Positions 53,430-64,000 of a stretch of 64,000 bases of DNA are shown here, piece by piece. Source of the stretch: Escallonia rubra. Its lineage: Eukaryota; Streptophyta; Magnoliopsida; Escalloniales; Escalloniaceae. The stretch covers positions 168,709 through 232,708 of the forward strand of contig JAVXUO010000417.1 in NCBI GenBank assembly GCA_033065855.1. The letters are read 5' to 3'. The position numbers were made by a program, and so were the translations under genes. A model generated the notes under the pieces. That model worked only from the letters and a program-made list of their open reading frames with translations, was not told the DNA's origin and searched no databases. Each line of letters opens with the position of its first letter. The stretch's first letter is position 1.

Positions 53430-56400
53430 GTGAGCATCATATTGCAGTCTGCCGATCTTCCACACTCAGTCTCCATGCCTATACAACGAAGAGTTACGAG
53501 GGCTACCAGCCAAGGCCTCATTCACACCGTGCAAGAAGAGGATCACCTCGGTGAACAAGAAGGGACTAGTGCCATGCGTCTCCAAGACCAGCCGCTAGCT
53601 ACCGCACCTGACATACAAGTTGCTGTCAATGCGGCCATCCAGCAGTTTTTGCCCATTATAGCCACTCTTATGACAGCCATGATGGAAATGCAAAAATCCA
53701 TACAGGCGATGGCCTCCCTACAAACCATTGCACCAGTCCAACCCTATGGACATGGGTTGGCTCTTGACGCCGCTCAGGCCCCAGTGTCGCGACCACCGCC
53801 ACCTCGATCATCTAGACCTTTGGCGGCAGGACTTGCGACATCTTCGCCTCCTGTAGCTAATGCACTGCATCCCGTGATGCAATCACGCCGACCTCAAGCA
53901 GACCTTGGACCTGTGCTGCAACAGATTCACCCTGTCCCCGCACCTCAGCGCATGTCGACACCAAGCTCGTCCGAAACCCATGACTCCATTAAGATGGAAT
54001 ATAACCCTTACCCAACCGAACAACATCAAACCACTGGCCATGTAGTGGACATGTCTCTCCCACCCACCCATGCCCATATACAACTCCCACCACAAGCCCC
54101 TGTCATATATTAATCCTCCGTTGCATCTGTCCACCAAGTTGCTCCTTCTGGGGCTCGGGGGCTCGTGGCCAGCCACCACCCTTTAACCGTCCATGACGAC
54201 CGGTCTCCCAACTATGTCACTCGTTCAGACTTGGAGACACTCATCCATCGTTTGTCACAAAACTCTACGCTTGATTCCTCTGCCCACCTGACAGGTCACG
54301 CCCCCATATGCCAATGATATTACCACCATACCCTACCCCCCAAAGTACAAACAACCAGCCTTTGTGCTCTTCAACGGATGCGAGGGCAACGCCCGTGAGC
54401 ACTTGATGAGATTTGCAGGCTCATTGGAGCAGTATGGTCCAGGAGACAGCTTGAAGTTGAGGGAATTCCACAAGTCCCTTACAAGTTTGGCTTACACGTG
54501 GTACCACCAGATCCCTGCCGGGACTGTCCACGCATGGAATGACATGGTCCAGTTGTTCTTAGATAAGTTCCACTACGAGGCCGAATGTGTGACCATTGTT
54601 GATATTGCTGGCATCCGCCAGAACCAAGGGGAAGACTTGAATAAGTACGTGCACCGCTTCAATCTCAAATGCCTTGAGTGCACGGAATTCAGCAAGGACG
54701 AGACTGTACTTCCCATATGCATCAAGAACATGACAGACGTATACCGGGTGCATATCGAGAACTTACAATTGAGGTCATGGGGCCACCTCAAGGAAACAGC
54801 CCGCCGTACTTACGACACGGTCGGCCCTGTCAAGCCATGGAACCCTCGACCGCAAAATGCACTACTGGCCTCAGTAGACACACCCAGCCCTCATCATAAC
54901 AACAACAACAACAGCTACACTGGCTTCAAGCGCCAGTTCCCAGATGGGGACCGACGCTCCGACAAACGTAGACAACGGGAGCCTGCACCCGACTATCCAT
55001 GCGATCTGAATACAATGAAAGAACTCTTGGCGGAATGGGTCGCCAATGACAAAAATTTCCAATTGCCACCTGTGCGGATCCCCATCACAGATGAAGAAAG
55101 AACCAGACCCAACTACTATCCTTTCCATCAAGCCCTTGGCCATCCTCTCAAAAATTGCAATGCACTGCGAGCCATCTTTGCAAGGAAGGTCGCGTCAGGA
55201 GACCTACAGCTACAGAAGAACAATGATGTGCGTAGGCACCCCTACCCACCCCATGGTAACAACAATCGAGAGCATCAGGTGCTCATGGCCGCTACTGACC
55301 ACATTGAGCCTCTCATCCCCGAAGCCCCTGCAAAGGGCATTCTTACGGTCACACCTTGTGTACCCTCCACTCCTCAGCCAGCGTCCTCAGTCGGACAGAT
55401 GACGAAGATCAAAAACTTTTTTGATGAAATGGGATTTTCACCCGCGGCACGAACCTACCTCTCAAACTGTCTGATCGAGGTCACCACGGGCCTCGGCCCT
55501 GAATGTTTCGCTGCCCAAGCCGAACTCAGACACGTCTCTTCTACCACATTCATTTTCTCAGATGAGGACTCGGCACCGATTGAACACCACAACCGACCGT
55601 TGTACCTCGAATGCACCGTTATGGCACGAGCTTCAGCCGTGCCTTAGTAGACGGCGACGCCTCAATCAAGATCATACCTCTCATCACCTTGCAACGGGCT
55701 GACATCCCCCTAAGAAAAATCATCCGCGACCCCGTCAGGATTACTAGCTTTGGGCAGGGTCCCCAGTCGACCCTCGGCCATATCACTGTCGACCTCATGG
55801 TCGGAACTGTCCGTCGCGACACTACTTTTCACGTGATAGAAAGCGAGTCTGCTTTCCACCTCTTGCTTGGCCGACCCTGGATCCATGTTAACAAGGACGT
55901 TCCCTCAACCTACCACCAGTGTGTAAAACTTGTGGCCGGTCCTACGGGACATGAGGTAGCGATGACAATCCATGCAACCAAGGCCCCCTTCGAATGTGCT
56001 GAATCTTACTTCGTCGAGGCCTCCTTCTTCACTGAGCTCGCCGAGGATTGTGAGAATGCTACTCATATACATTTCACCAAGTTGCCCAATTGGGATGAGC
56101 TGTGTGGAAACAAGCCTCCCAAGTCCAAGACCAAGAAAAGTACCAAGAACAAGGGATCAACGTCGGCGCCTCCGCCTGCTGCCACTACCAAATCTCCCCC
56201 TTCATCCCCCAAGTCCAAGAAGCAAAAGGCCGAACCAACCTTCCAACGCATCGTCAAAGACGACAAAGTTATCTACCATTTATGACGGTGTGCGTGGGCT
56301 TCAGGTAGTTCGTCATCTGACCCCCCTGACCCTAACCTGCCCATGAAAACTGAATGGTGCTGCGTGGCCGAGCATTGCCCGCCAGACCCTGAACTCACCC

Positions 56401-59400
56401 TGGGCGCTGCCTCGCCCTGCTATGAAGATGGCCCTCAACCGTAAGCCGAAGATCTCGAAGAAATTAAGCTGGCTGACCCAGGCGAGGAACCTTGACTGAC
56501 ATACATTGGCACAAAACTCACCCCGGGCTGAAGAGATGAATTGGTTACCCTCCTTCGCGAATATCGTGACGTATTGGCATGGTGTTACAACGAGATGCCT
56601 GGATTGGATCCTGCCTTTGTGACACACCATCTCAACATTGCTAATGGGTTCAGCCCTGTCCGACAACATCCACGATCCTTCTGCCCCGAGCTCGAATTGA
56701 AGATCAAACAAGAAATCGAACGACTTCTACAAGCTGGCTTTATTGAGCCCATCACTCATCCTATCTGGTTGGCTAATGTTGTTCATGTGCAAAAGAAGAA
56801 CGGTCAAGTCCGCGTTTGTATTGACTTTCGGGACTTGAACAAGGCATGCCCTAAAGACGAGTTCCCATTGCCCAACATCGACATGCTTACAGAGGCAGCT
56901 GCCGGACACGAAACCTTATCTTTCATGGATGGTTTCATGGGCTACAATCAAATTCGGATGAACCCTGACGACTGTGCCAAGACAGCCTTCCGCACTCTTA
57001 TGGGTAACTTTTGTTGGAAATTCATGCCCTTCGGCCTTAAGAACGCGGGTGCAACGTATCAAAGAGCAATGACAACAATCTTCCACGACATGATACACCA
57101 CACAGTGGAGGACTACGTCGACGATCTTATTATCAAGTCCAAAAAGGAAAGTGATCATCTCACGGACCTTCGAGCAGTCTTCAATCGTTGTCGACAATAC
57201 AACATGCGGATGAATCCGTTGAAATGTGCCTTTAGAGTCTTCTCCGGCAAATTCCTTGGCTTTTTTGTCAGTCGACATGACATCGACATTGACCCTTCTA
57301 AGGCCGCCTCCATCCAAGAGATGCCCCCTCCCAAGAGCACCAAACAGTTGAAAAGCTTCCTCGGCAAGGTTTCTTATCTCCGGCGATTCATCCCTGCCTT
57401 GGCCGAACTTATCACACCCTTCCAGCATTTGACGCGCAAGAGCGCACCATGGAGTTGGGGTGCGCCCCAACAAAAAGCATTCGAACAGATCAAGGTGGTC
57501 CTCATGTCATCGTAGACCATGTTCGTGCCACAACGAGGTATCCCCTTCTTACTGTACTTGACCTCTACCCCCAGATCCATAGGGGCATTGCTTGCCCAAA
57601 AGGTAAATGGAGTGGAATGTCCGGTTTATTATCTCAGTCGGTCAATCAGGGGACCCGAAGCCAATTACTCTGAACTCGAGAAGCACTGCTTAGCCTTGGT
57701 CTACGCCTCACAGAAATTCAGACACTACTTCTTGTCGCACCAAATCACACTTCTCACCAAGGCTGATCCACTACGATACATGCTCACACGCCCTGCCCTG
57801 TCTGGTTGACTTACCCGTTGGTTGTTGCTATTGGCCGAGTTTGGCTTATCCATCAAGAATCCTACAGCTCTACGGAGCCAAGCACTAGTAGACCTCTTGG
57901 CTTTCTTCCCACGCCAACAATATGAACCGACCTCAGATCAATTGCCTGGGGAGGAGACGACCCTGATCTCTGACATCGATGAATTGTGGATGCTTGAGTT
58001 TGACGGCTCAGCCACTAGCAAAGGTCCCAATGAAGCTCCCCTCCGGCAAGGGGGTGCCGGCATAGTCCTTCAAAATTCAGAGGGTGTTACCACATCCCTA
58101 TCATTCAAGCTTGCATTCCTGGTATCTAACAATGAAGCTGAGTATGAGGCACTTGTCATTGGCCTCATGTTGGCTACCGGTATGGGGGCTAAGTTATTAT
58201 GCGTGAAAGGAGACTCAAACTTGATCATGAAGCAGGCCGACGGGGATTTCGCAATCAAGGAGCCAGCCTTGGCACCTTATCATGCCTTGGTGCAACACTT
58301 GGAGGGAAGACTTAGCTATATCCAGTATGAACATCACAACATGTGCCACAACAGACATGCGGACAGCTTGCCCACGATTGCATCAAAGATGGAGGTTGAT
58401 GGTGAGCATCGAATGCTAACCATCATCAAGAGAACGGAACCATGCCCAGCACTAAATCTAGTCCCGAAAGACACTACTGCAGACGATTGGAGGCAGCCGA
58501 TCGTCGACCAACTTAAGGCACAATCTCTTGCTTATGCCTCGACCCTTAGAGACTTTTTTTTGTTGGGAGATGTCTTGTATAGGCGATTACCCAGAGGCAC
58601 TCTAGCCAGGTGTTTGACACCAGCAGAAGCAAAACATAAACTACAGCTTGGCCATCAGAAGTGTTATGGCCTCGATGGTCCCCCTCTATACTGCCGCCTT
58701 CAGCACATAGGCCTCTTTTGGCCATCCATGGCCAAGGATGCATCAGACATACATCGGGATTGCCCCGAATGCTTATATGCGCCAGATAATGCGGAAGCTC
58801 TTGTAATCAACGTCGAGACTGACTGGCGTCAACCATTCATCCAGTATCTATCTCACGAGATTCTACCTCCTAACCGTAGCTCAGCACGATCTATCAAACG
58901 TAAGTCGGCCAAGTATTTCGTGACGGAAAGTGAATTGTTTCAAAAGGGATTTTTAGGACGCACCCCGCGATGCTTGCAAGGCGCCCAAGCGGTCGAGGTG
59001 ATTAACAAAGTACACAATGGTGATTGTGGTGAGCATCAAGGCTCTCAGAAGCTGTATGCAGAGTTGCTAAGGTTGGGGTACTACTAGCTGACTATGGAAT
59101 CCGATGCAATCTCTCATGTTAGACACTGCCAACCCTACCAGAGACACACTGACAGGATGCACACACCAGCGTCCGGCCTTCGCATGATCTTGGTCCCTTG
59201 GCCATTCCACTCTTGGGCTCTCGACCTCATAGGCCCCATCCGCCCAACATCTCGAGGTCATACTTGGATTATGGTCACAACAGAACATTTCACAAAGTGG
59301 GTCGAGGCTATACCTCTGCGAAGAGCCACGAGAGGCGTCATCGCCAACTTCTTGCACGATCACATCATTTTTTGCTTTGGTATCCCTCGGTGTATCATAT

Positions 59401-59885
59401 CTGACAACGGCACACCATTTATCTACAGGGATGTCCGAGCTTTCATGGAAGGATACAACATCAACCACGCTACATCCACTCCTTACTACCCACAAGGGAA
59501 TGGTCAAGCCGAAGCTTCTAACAAGACTCTACTGTAGGTATTATCACGAATGGTCCATGATGCAAGTGGTTCATGGTCCGAGAAGCTAAGCCTTGCACTT
59601 TGGGCTTACAGAACCTCTAAGCACACAGCAACAAAGACCACACCCTTTTCCCTTGTTTACGGGGACGAGTGTGTGGTACCAGCCGAGATTGCGGTCGCAT
59701 CAGCCAGACTCTCCCTAAGCAGTGGGCTTGGGGATGAAGAAACCAGAATGACCGTCCTTGAAGGACTTGATGAAATGAGAGCCAATGCCTTACGCCGTAT
59801 GAAGAAATACCACAAACAACTCACTAAGGCATATGGAAAGACTGTGAAGCAACGGACATTCGTCGAGGGCGACCTTGTTCTCTAA
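53430..59885 (+). other. gag-pol region of the right-hand Tat-type element
   Basis: Gag begins with a Gln/Pro/Ala-rich part and then the Retrotrans_gag core (about 54.38-54.8 kb; G-N-A-R-E-H-L-M-R-F-A-G-S and F-H-Y-E-A). The aspartic protease-like stretch has A-L-V-D-G-D-A-S and L-L-L-G-R-P-W-I-H. RT has V-C-I-D-F-R-D-L-N-K-A-C-P and the Y-V-D-D box. Integrase and a basic C terminus follow. It is a broken fossil. Confidence 0.9.
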
Positions 59886-60505
59886 GCCGCCAAACATGTA
59901 CACGCCAACATGTCAGCCCCCAAGTTCACACCAAATTAGGAAGGACCACTTCAAGTGCATGAAGCCAGAGACAACGGCTCCTACCTCCTGCTCAACACGG
60001 AAGATGGAAAAATCACGGCACCTACAACGGCCGCTATTTGAAGAAGTATTATGCATGACCAGCAGCGGATTGTTCCCCCAGCCCTACCCGCCCAAATCTT
60101 AGAACATTTACACACAGCATTTTTTGTATATGCACACCTGTTCATGACTTGTAACTTTTGCTGATTATTAGAAGTTCTTACTTTACTCATGTAATGGCAT
60201 TTTGGCCCAAATACTATCAATGCAAAGATCATTTACTCGCCTCAACTACTGTATGTAATGCATTCTTTCATTTACACATCATTCACTAAGTCGCTTACTA
60301 TGGGCGGGGAAGGGGGAAACACAACGGGAAGACACCACATGCAAGACATACAAGCACATCAAAAGCTAAGCATCACCTCACAACAAACACAGGTACAAAA
60401 TAACCATATGACTGCCATATCAATATCAACCAAATGTATACAAGTTACAGGTTTGCCGGCCGCTACGGACCAATGACTACTAGTAAAATGAAAAGAAAAT
60501 GACAT
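59886..60505. other. Spacer with convergent ends of pol and antisense ORF
   Basis: The first 150 bp still carry the tail of the integrase region. The rest is AT-rich non-coding DNA aligning with 1975-2467 of the left element. Confidence 0.6.
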
Positions 60506-60509
60506 CTAA

Positions 60510-61723
60510 CGTAAAGAAGTAAGCAATGCACCAACAGAATCAGAAGTGTACGACTCCAAAGTCCGTCGCTGCGTCTGTGAGTCGGACCATCTATCATCCA
60601 ACTCGGCCCACTAGCTCTCTATCTCTGTCTGTCGAGCCTCCACCTCGGCAAGCCGAACCCGTATCTCGGTCACCTCCTGAGTCACATCTGTCAACGCTGC
60701 ATCAAGCATTCGCCTATGACCCTGCCACGCCACCTCATGCGCTCCTATCACGGTCAGTCTAGCCACGGCCTCAGCACTCTGCCCCCTCGCTCTGATATAG
60801 TCGGCCAACCAATCCAACTGGAAGCCAAACGATACGAAAGGCTCGAGCTCTGACATAAACTCTGATATGAGCTCTGAAGTCCAAGTCGAGGCTGACACCA
60901 CACCAAGTGTCGCCAGCCAATCCATAAATATAGCATACATCGCCCTGATCAATGTTGCGCCCCGCATGGTAATAGCACTAGCAAACATCTAGGGCTGTCT
61001 CACCCTAATCATCTCTAACCGATGGACTACCGAATCAGACAAGCCGATGCCATCCCAGGATATACCGTCCACCTGTCTGACTGAAGACCCGCCACTGGCA
61101 ACATCAGCCCCTGTCGCCCTACCAGCCACTGACCGCACGCCAACGGTGGTAGCATGCATCACCAACATAGCATCATTCGCATCTACAGCCGACCTTGACA
61201 ATGTATCCGCCATAGGCTCCATGACAGACAGACCAAGTACCCCCTCCCGCAGCAATGGATCTCTAGCCATCGCATGTGTAGCTGGCATCCCATCATGCAC
61301 TCTCGTCAGAACATCTGGCTCTCTACTGGCCCACTAATCATCTCCCTCAAACATGTGACACGTCGGGCCACCAAATACCTCCTCGACCAAGACGGGCGAC
61401 GGACTCAGATTACTAACTGGCTCGATCGGCTCCATAATATCCGCTGCTGTCTTCTCCGGACGACTGACCGACTCCACAATGTAGGCTGCTGCCTGCTCCA
61501 CCACCGTGGCCTCCTCAAAGGCCTCACTATCCATCGACTCCCTCTCATAGGCCGGCTCGGCCTCCATCTCCTCGACCGCATCGTCGCATCCATGTATGTC
61601 TCATCGTCCTCCTCAGCTACCTTAGCATCCATCCCCTCAGTATCATCAGTAACAGCCTCGACACACTCCGCGGTGTCGTCTGACTCCACGCCAATGGCCT
61701 CATCATCATCATCGAGCTCCTGT

Positions 61724-61772
<49 letters not shown>

Positions 61773-63950
61773 ACCTTAGAACACACTTAACATAATAATT
61801 GGCAACTGTACAACGAAAGAAAAACAAAACAAAAGCAAAACATTACACTAACCTGCGAGTCATACTCCTCCAGCACCTCCCGCGGCCTCTTTGGCCTGCG
61901 TCTGCCACCTACCGAAGGACCTGCGCCTGTCCGTTGTGCACCCTCCATCATACCCATTCTCAATGACAAAATGGGACCCTTGCCGGCACCCGGCACCTTT
62001 GGCATACGTCCTGCTGCTGCCGACACCCGTGCAGAGCGCGCTGACGCCGGTACATCTGATACACCCGTAAGTAGTACCGACATGCCACACTGCCTCGCGA
62101 CCTGCGCTGTGACCAATCCCAGTCCTCTGTCCCCAGCAAAGACGTCGACCTACTGCCTGTCGGGTGGCGCCTGTGACAACCACTCTGACCACGTCACCAG
62201 TACCTGCTCCCACTATCTCGCATACTCAACCGTCACTACTCCTGTCGATAGCATCTCGGGCCTCCTTCACTCCTCTATCGGTACTGGCCATTTCTGCGCC
62301 CCCTCCAAGATCGTATACCCAAAGGCCCTCCTCACATCCCACGCCCTAGTGTAGCCACATGGGGGCTTTAAATTATAACCGAAACTCACAGATAATCGGT
62401 CGGGACTGTATCTCGCCACGTAATATCTGCTCATAGTCAGCTTCCCGCCATCATCAGTCAATACAGGAAGCCACCCCAGAAAATATGCCACTAGCACAGC
62501 CACCGCCGTGTCCGTCAAATCATCTCGACTGTGTAGTCGCACAATAGTGTCCTGCAGATCCAGCCATGGAGGAGTACCGTACGAACTATGCATGCCTGTA
62601 TACGGGCGGGGAACGCACTCATCTTGATCGTCAAATATGTCTGCCATATCACACCCGGGCTTCTTCCCGCCCGCCCAAGCATATACTCGGCCACCTGCGT
62701 AAAAAACCGACACCTCACACGACCTGCCCGGCCGAGTCACCATAGCTCTCCTCGGCGATGGATGTACCAGGCCGATAATCCATGTAGATTTCAAACAGAT
62801 ACCGCTGCAAGAACATCCAGTCTACATACGTCGCCACCTGATAGCGTCCGTATGACCTCTGCATGTCATTGGAAAACTGATCCAGACGCGAGTACAACGT
62901 GCCTAAGTAAATGGGGGCCAACCCGACGCCCCCCTCCTAGCCATCTAGACAGCCAACTTGAACACCCTCGGGGAAACGCCATCCTCCGGCTTCCCCTCAA
63001 ATACAAACCTATAAGTACAAGAGCATACAACATCTATTATGACATCCACACCCTATTCTGAACGTAAAGTGCGACGCATGGCAGTATGACTACACTAACT
63101 TTCCGAAGCATGAATTTTTTTTTCTATAGTATAGGATTCAACATTCTACGCATACAAAAGCAATTGAACTATAGCATGCCGAAGTACTGAAGAGAAAACA
63201 ATAGAACGCGTACCTGGACAAGAACATGGCAAGGAACCCCGCTAGCTCATATCTCTCGTCCTTATAGCAAGGACCCATGCGAAAGTTGCTCGCCGACACC
63301 GACTTCTACCCGGGTAGCGCGGTTGCCATACCATAAAAGTGTTTGATCCACCTGCTATACATACCCTTCCGATGGCTCCTTATCACCGAGGCAAACCCCT
63401 GCAGTTCCTTCACCGTCAACCGTTCTGCCGCTGTTAACTTCAGTTCACAAGCATTCTTCGTGCCATGCATCGGCAACCCCGTCAAGGTCATCACATCAAG
63501 AAGCATCGGCCCAATTTCACCAAACGCCGTAATGAACGTATGCGTCGGCGCACTCCATCTGGAAAGCAACAACGTCAACCCCTTAAAGTTCCTCACCGGG
63601 TCAACCTCCTTGTACGTCGCCTCTATCGTAGCCACCAACCCCAACGCCTCCAACCTCTCCACCCAAGCCGACTGCTGCAACATGTACGTGCACCAAATGT
63701 TCCACCCCACCGGCATGGTGTTATGGCCCTTGAACATCATAGGCGACCACGGTATATCTAGTCGTTCTGCCAACAAACCCGGCACGTACCTCAGTAACAT
63801 CACCGGGGCAACCTCCCCACTCGGCGCACGAACATACAGCGAAGGAACCATCAGACTTTCCGCCATTGACGACACACCTCAAGGACCCAAAAACACATCC
63901 GCAGCCACTCGTTGGCCCAGCTCTCTCCAAAGGTCCTTGGGTGGGCATTT
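60510..63950 (-). other. Antisense plant-mobile-domain-like ORF of the right-hand Tat-type element
   Basis: Read from right to left. The first open stretch (63875-63306) resembles the plant mobile domain (PMD), with P-T-H-T-F-I-T-A-F-G-E-I-G-P-M-L-L-D-V and then L-T-G-L-P-M-H-G, the typical layout of that domain. Further open stretches at 62.9-62.3 kb, an acidic part at 61.7-61.3 kb and a C-terminal Glu/Arg/Val coiled coil near 60.75-60.61 kb follow. Two AT-rich interruptions have intron-like GT/AG borders (63009-63213 and 61720-61852). PMD proteins of hosts (MAIN/MAIL1 type) act in genome stability and silencing. The role of transposon-borne PMDs is unknown. Some breaks are present. Confidence 0.72.
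61727..61769 (+). repeat. (AG)n microsatellite
   Basis: About 21 AG units. On the minus strand it is a CT run just upstream of a TTTGACAG acceptor-like sequence in the antisense ORF. Confidence 0.93.
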
Positions 63951-64000
63951 GGGCATCGCCCCCCTCGCTGTCAACAATATATTGCTTTGGCTTGGCGTCG

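Larger units (their letters stand above)
50512..64000 (+). mobile_element. Ty3/gypsy Tat-lineage element with long 5' LTR, gag-pol and antisense ORF
   Basis: Order: 5' LTR (about 50512-53407), primer-binding site, gag (about 53.45-55.6 kb), protease (about 55.6-55.95 kb), reverse transcriptase (about 56.6-57.4 kb, Y-V-D-D-L), RNase H (about 57.4-57.8 kb), second RNase H (about 57.97-58.35 kb, F-D-G-S-A-T-S-K-G), integrase (about 58.6-59.9 kb, with I-I-S-D-N-G-T-P-F and Y-Y-P-Q-G-N-G-Q-A-E-A), spacer, then an antisense ORF (63.95-60.51 kb). Two RNase H domains plus an antisense ORF are Tat hallmarks. The 3' LTR is outside the window. The coding frame is largely readable, with roughly half a dozen breaks in gag-pol. 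It looks younger than the middle Tat element, but age needs the missing LTR. Confidence 0.93.

Noticed and set aside
1-64000. tRNA, rRNA or other structured RNA genes
   Set aside because: None was recognised by eye. The tRNA-like matches found are short primer-binding sites of retroelements. A tRNAscan or Infernal run would be needed to exclude small RNA genes.

Overview
The window is nuclear DNA of a flowering plant, most likely a eudicot. It holds one intact organellar RNA-editing PPR gene, one intact UGT71-type glucosyltransferase gene and its decayed duplicate. Almost everything else is transposable elements of classic plant kinds: Tat-lineage Ty3/gypsy with antisense ORFs, a chromovirus, a Ty1/copia element, and CACTA, hAT, Mutator-like, Helitron and LINE pieces. 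All calls come from reading the sequence and from recalled knowledge of the families; no database search was run.

Layout. 1-4436: minus-strand 3' part of a Tat-type gypsy element whose antisense plant-mobile-domain-like ORF reads on the plus strand. 4437-10715: CACTA (En/Spm) transposon that has lost its left end and keeps its right terminus and subterminal repeats. 10716-15956: gypsy element with a gag remnant, a long repeat-rich non-coding region and one LTR, but no recognisable pol. 15957-16130: another gag scrap. 16468-21343: Ty1/copia element on the minus strand with two 360-bp LTRs and a 5-bp target duplication. 21718-24234: PPR gene matching AEF1/MPR25. About 25886-29897 and 37780-40890: two copies of one duplicated block, each with a UGT71-like gene. 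The first is a pseudogene (27251-28717) with a hAT insertion behind it; the second is intact (39173-40645). Between them lie a probable Helitron end and a truncated Tat-type gypsy element (about 30650-37775). 41302-42506: Mutator-like non-autonomous element. 43007-49111: old chromovirus on the minus strand. About 49331-50511: LINE fragment. 50512-64000: large Tat-type gypsy element on the plus strand with a long repeat-rich 5' LTR, gag-pol and an antisense ORF; its 3' LTR lies beyond the window.

How it fits together. The host genes are islands in nested repeats. The PPR protein should act in chloroplasts and/or mitochondria (atpF and nad5 editing in known orthologues). The UGT should transfer sugar, probably glucose, to small phenolic or other acceptors in the cytosol. 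The UGT pair shows one duplicate dying while the other keeps its ORF, TATA box and poly(A) signal.

Most unusual points. Three separate Tat-type elements carry a long antisense ORF with coiled-coil ends, plant-mobile-domain-like in at least one. In the right-hand copy this ORF has intron-like interruptions, one apparently absent from its relative at the left edge. The two same-family elements form inverted arms at the window ends. The PPR gene has a 138-bp tandem duplication spanning its stop codon.
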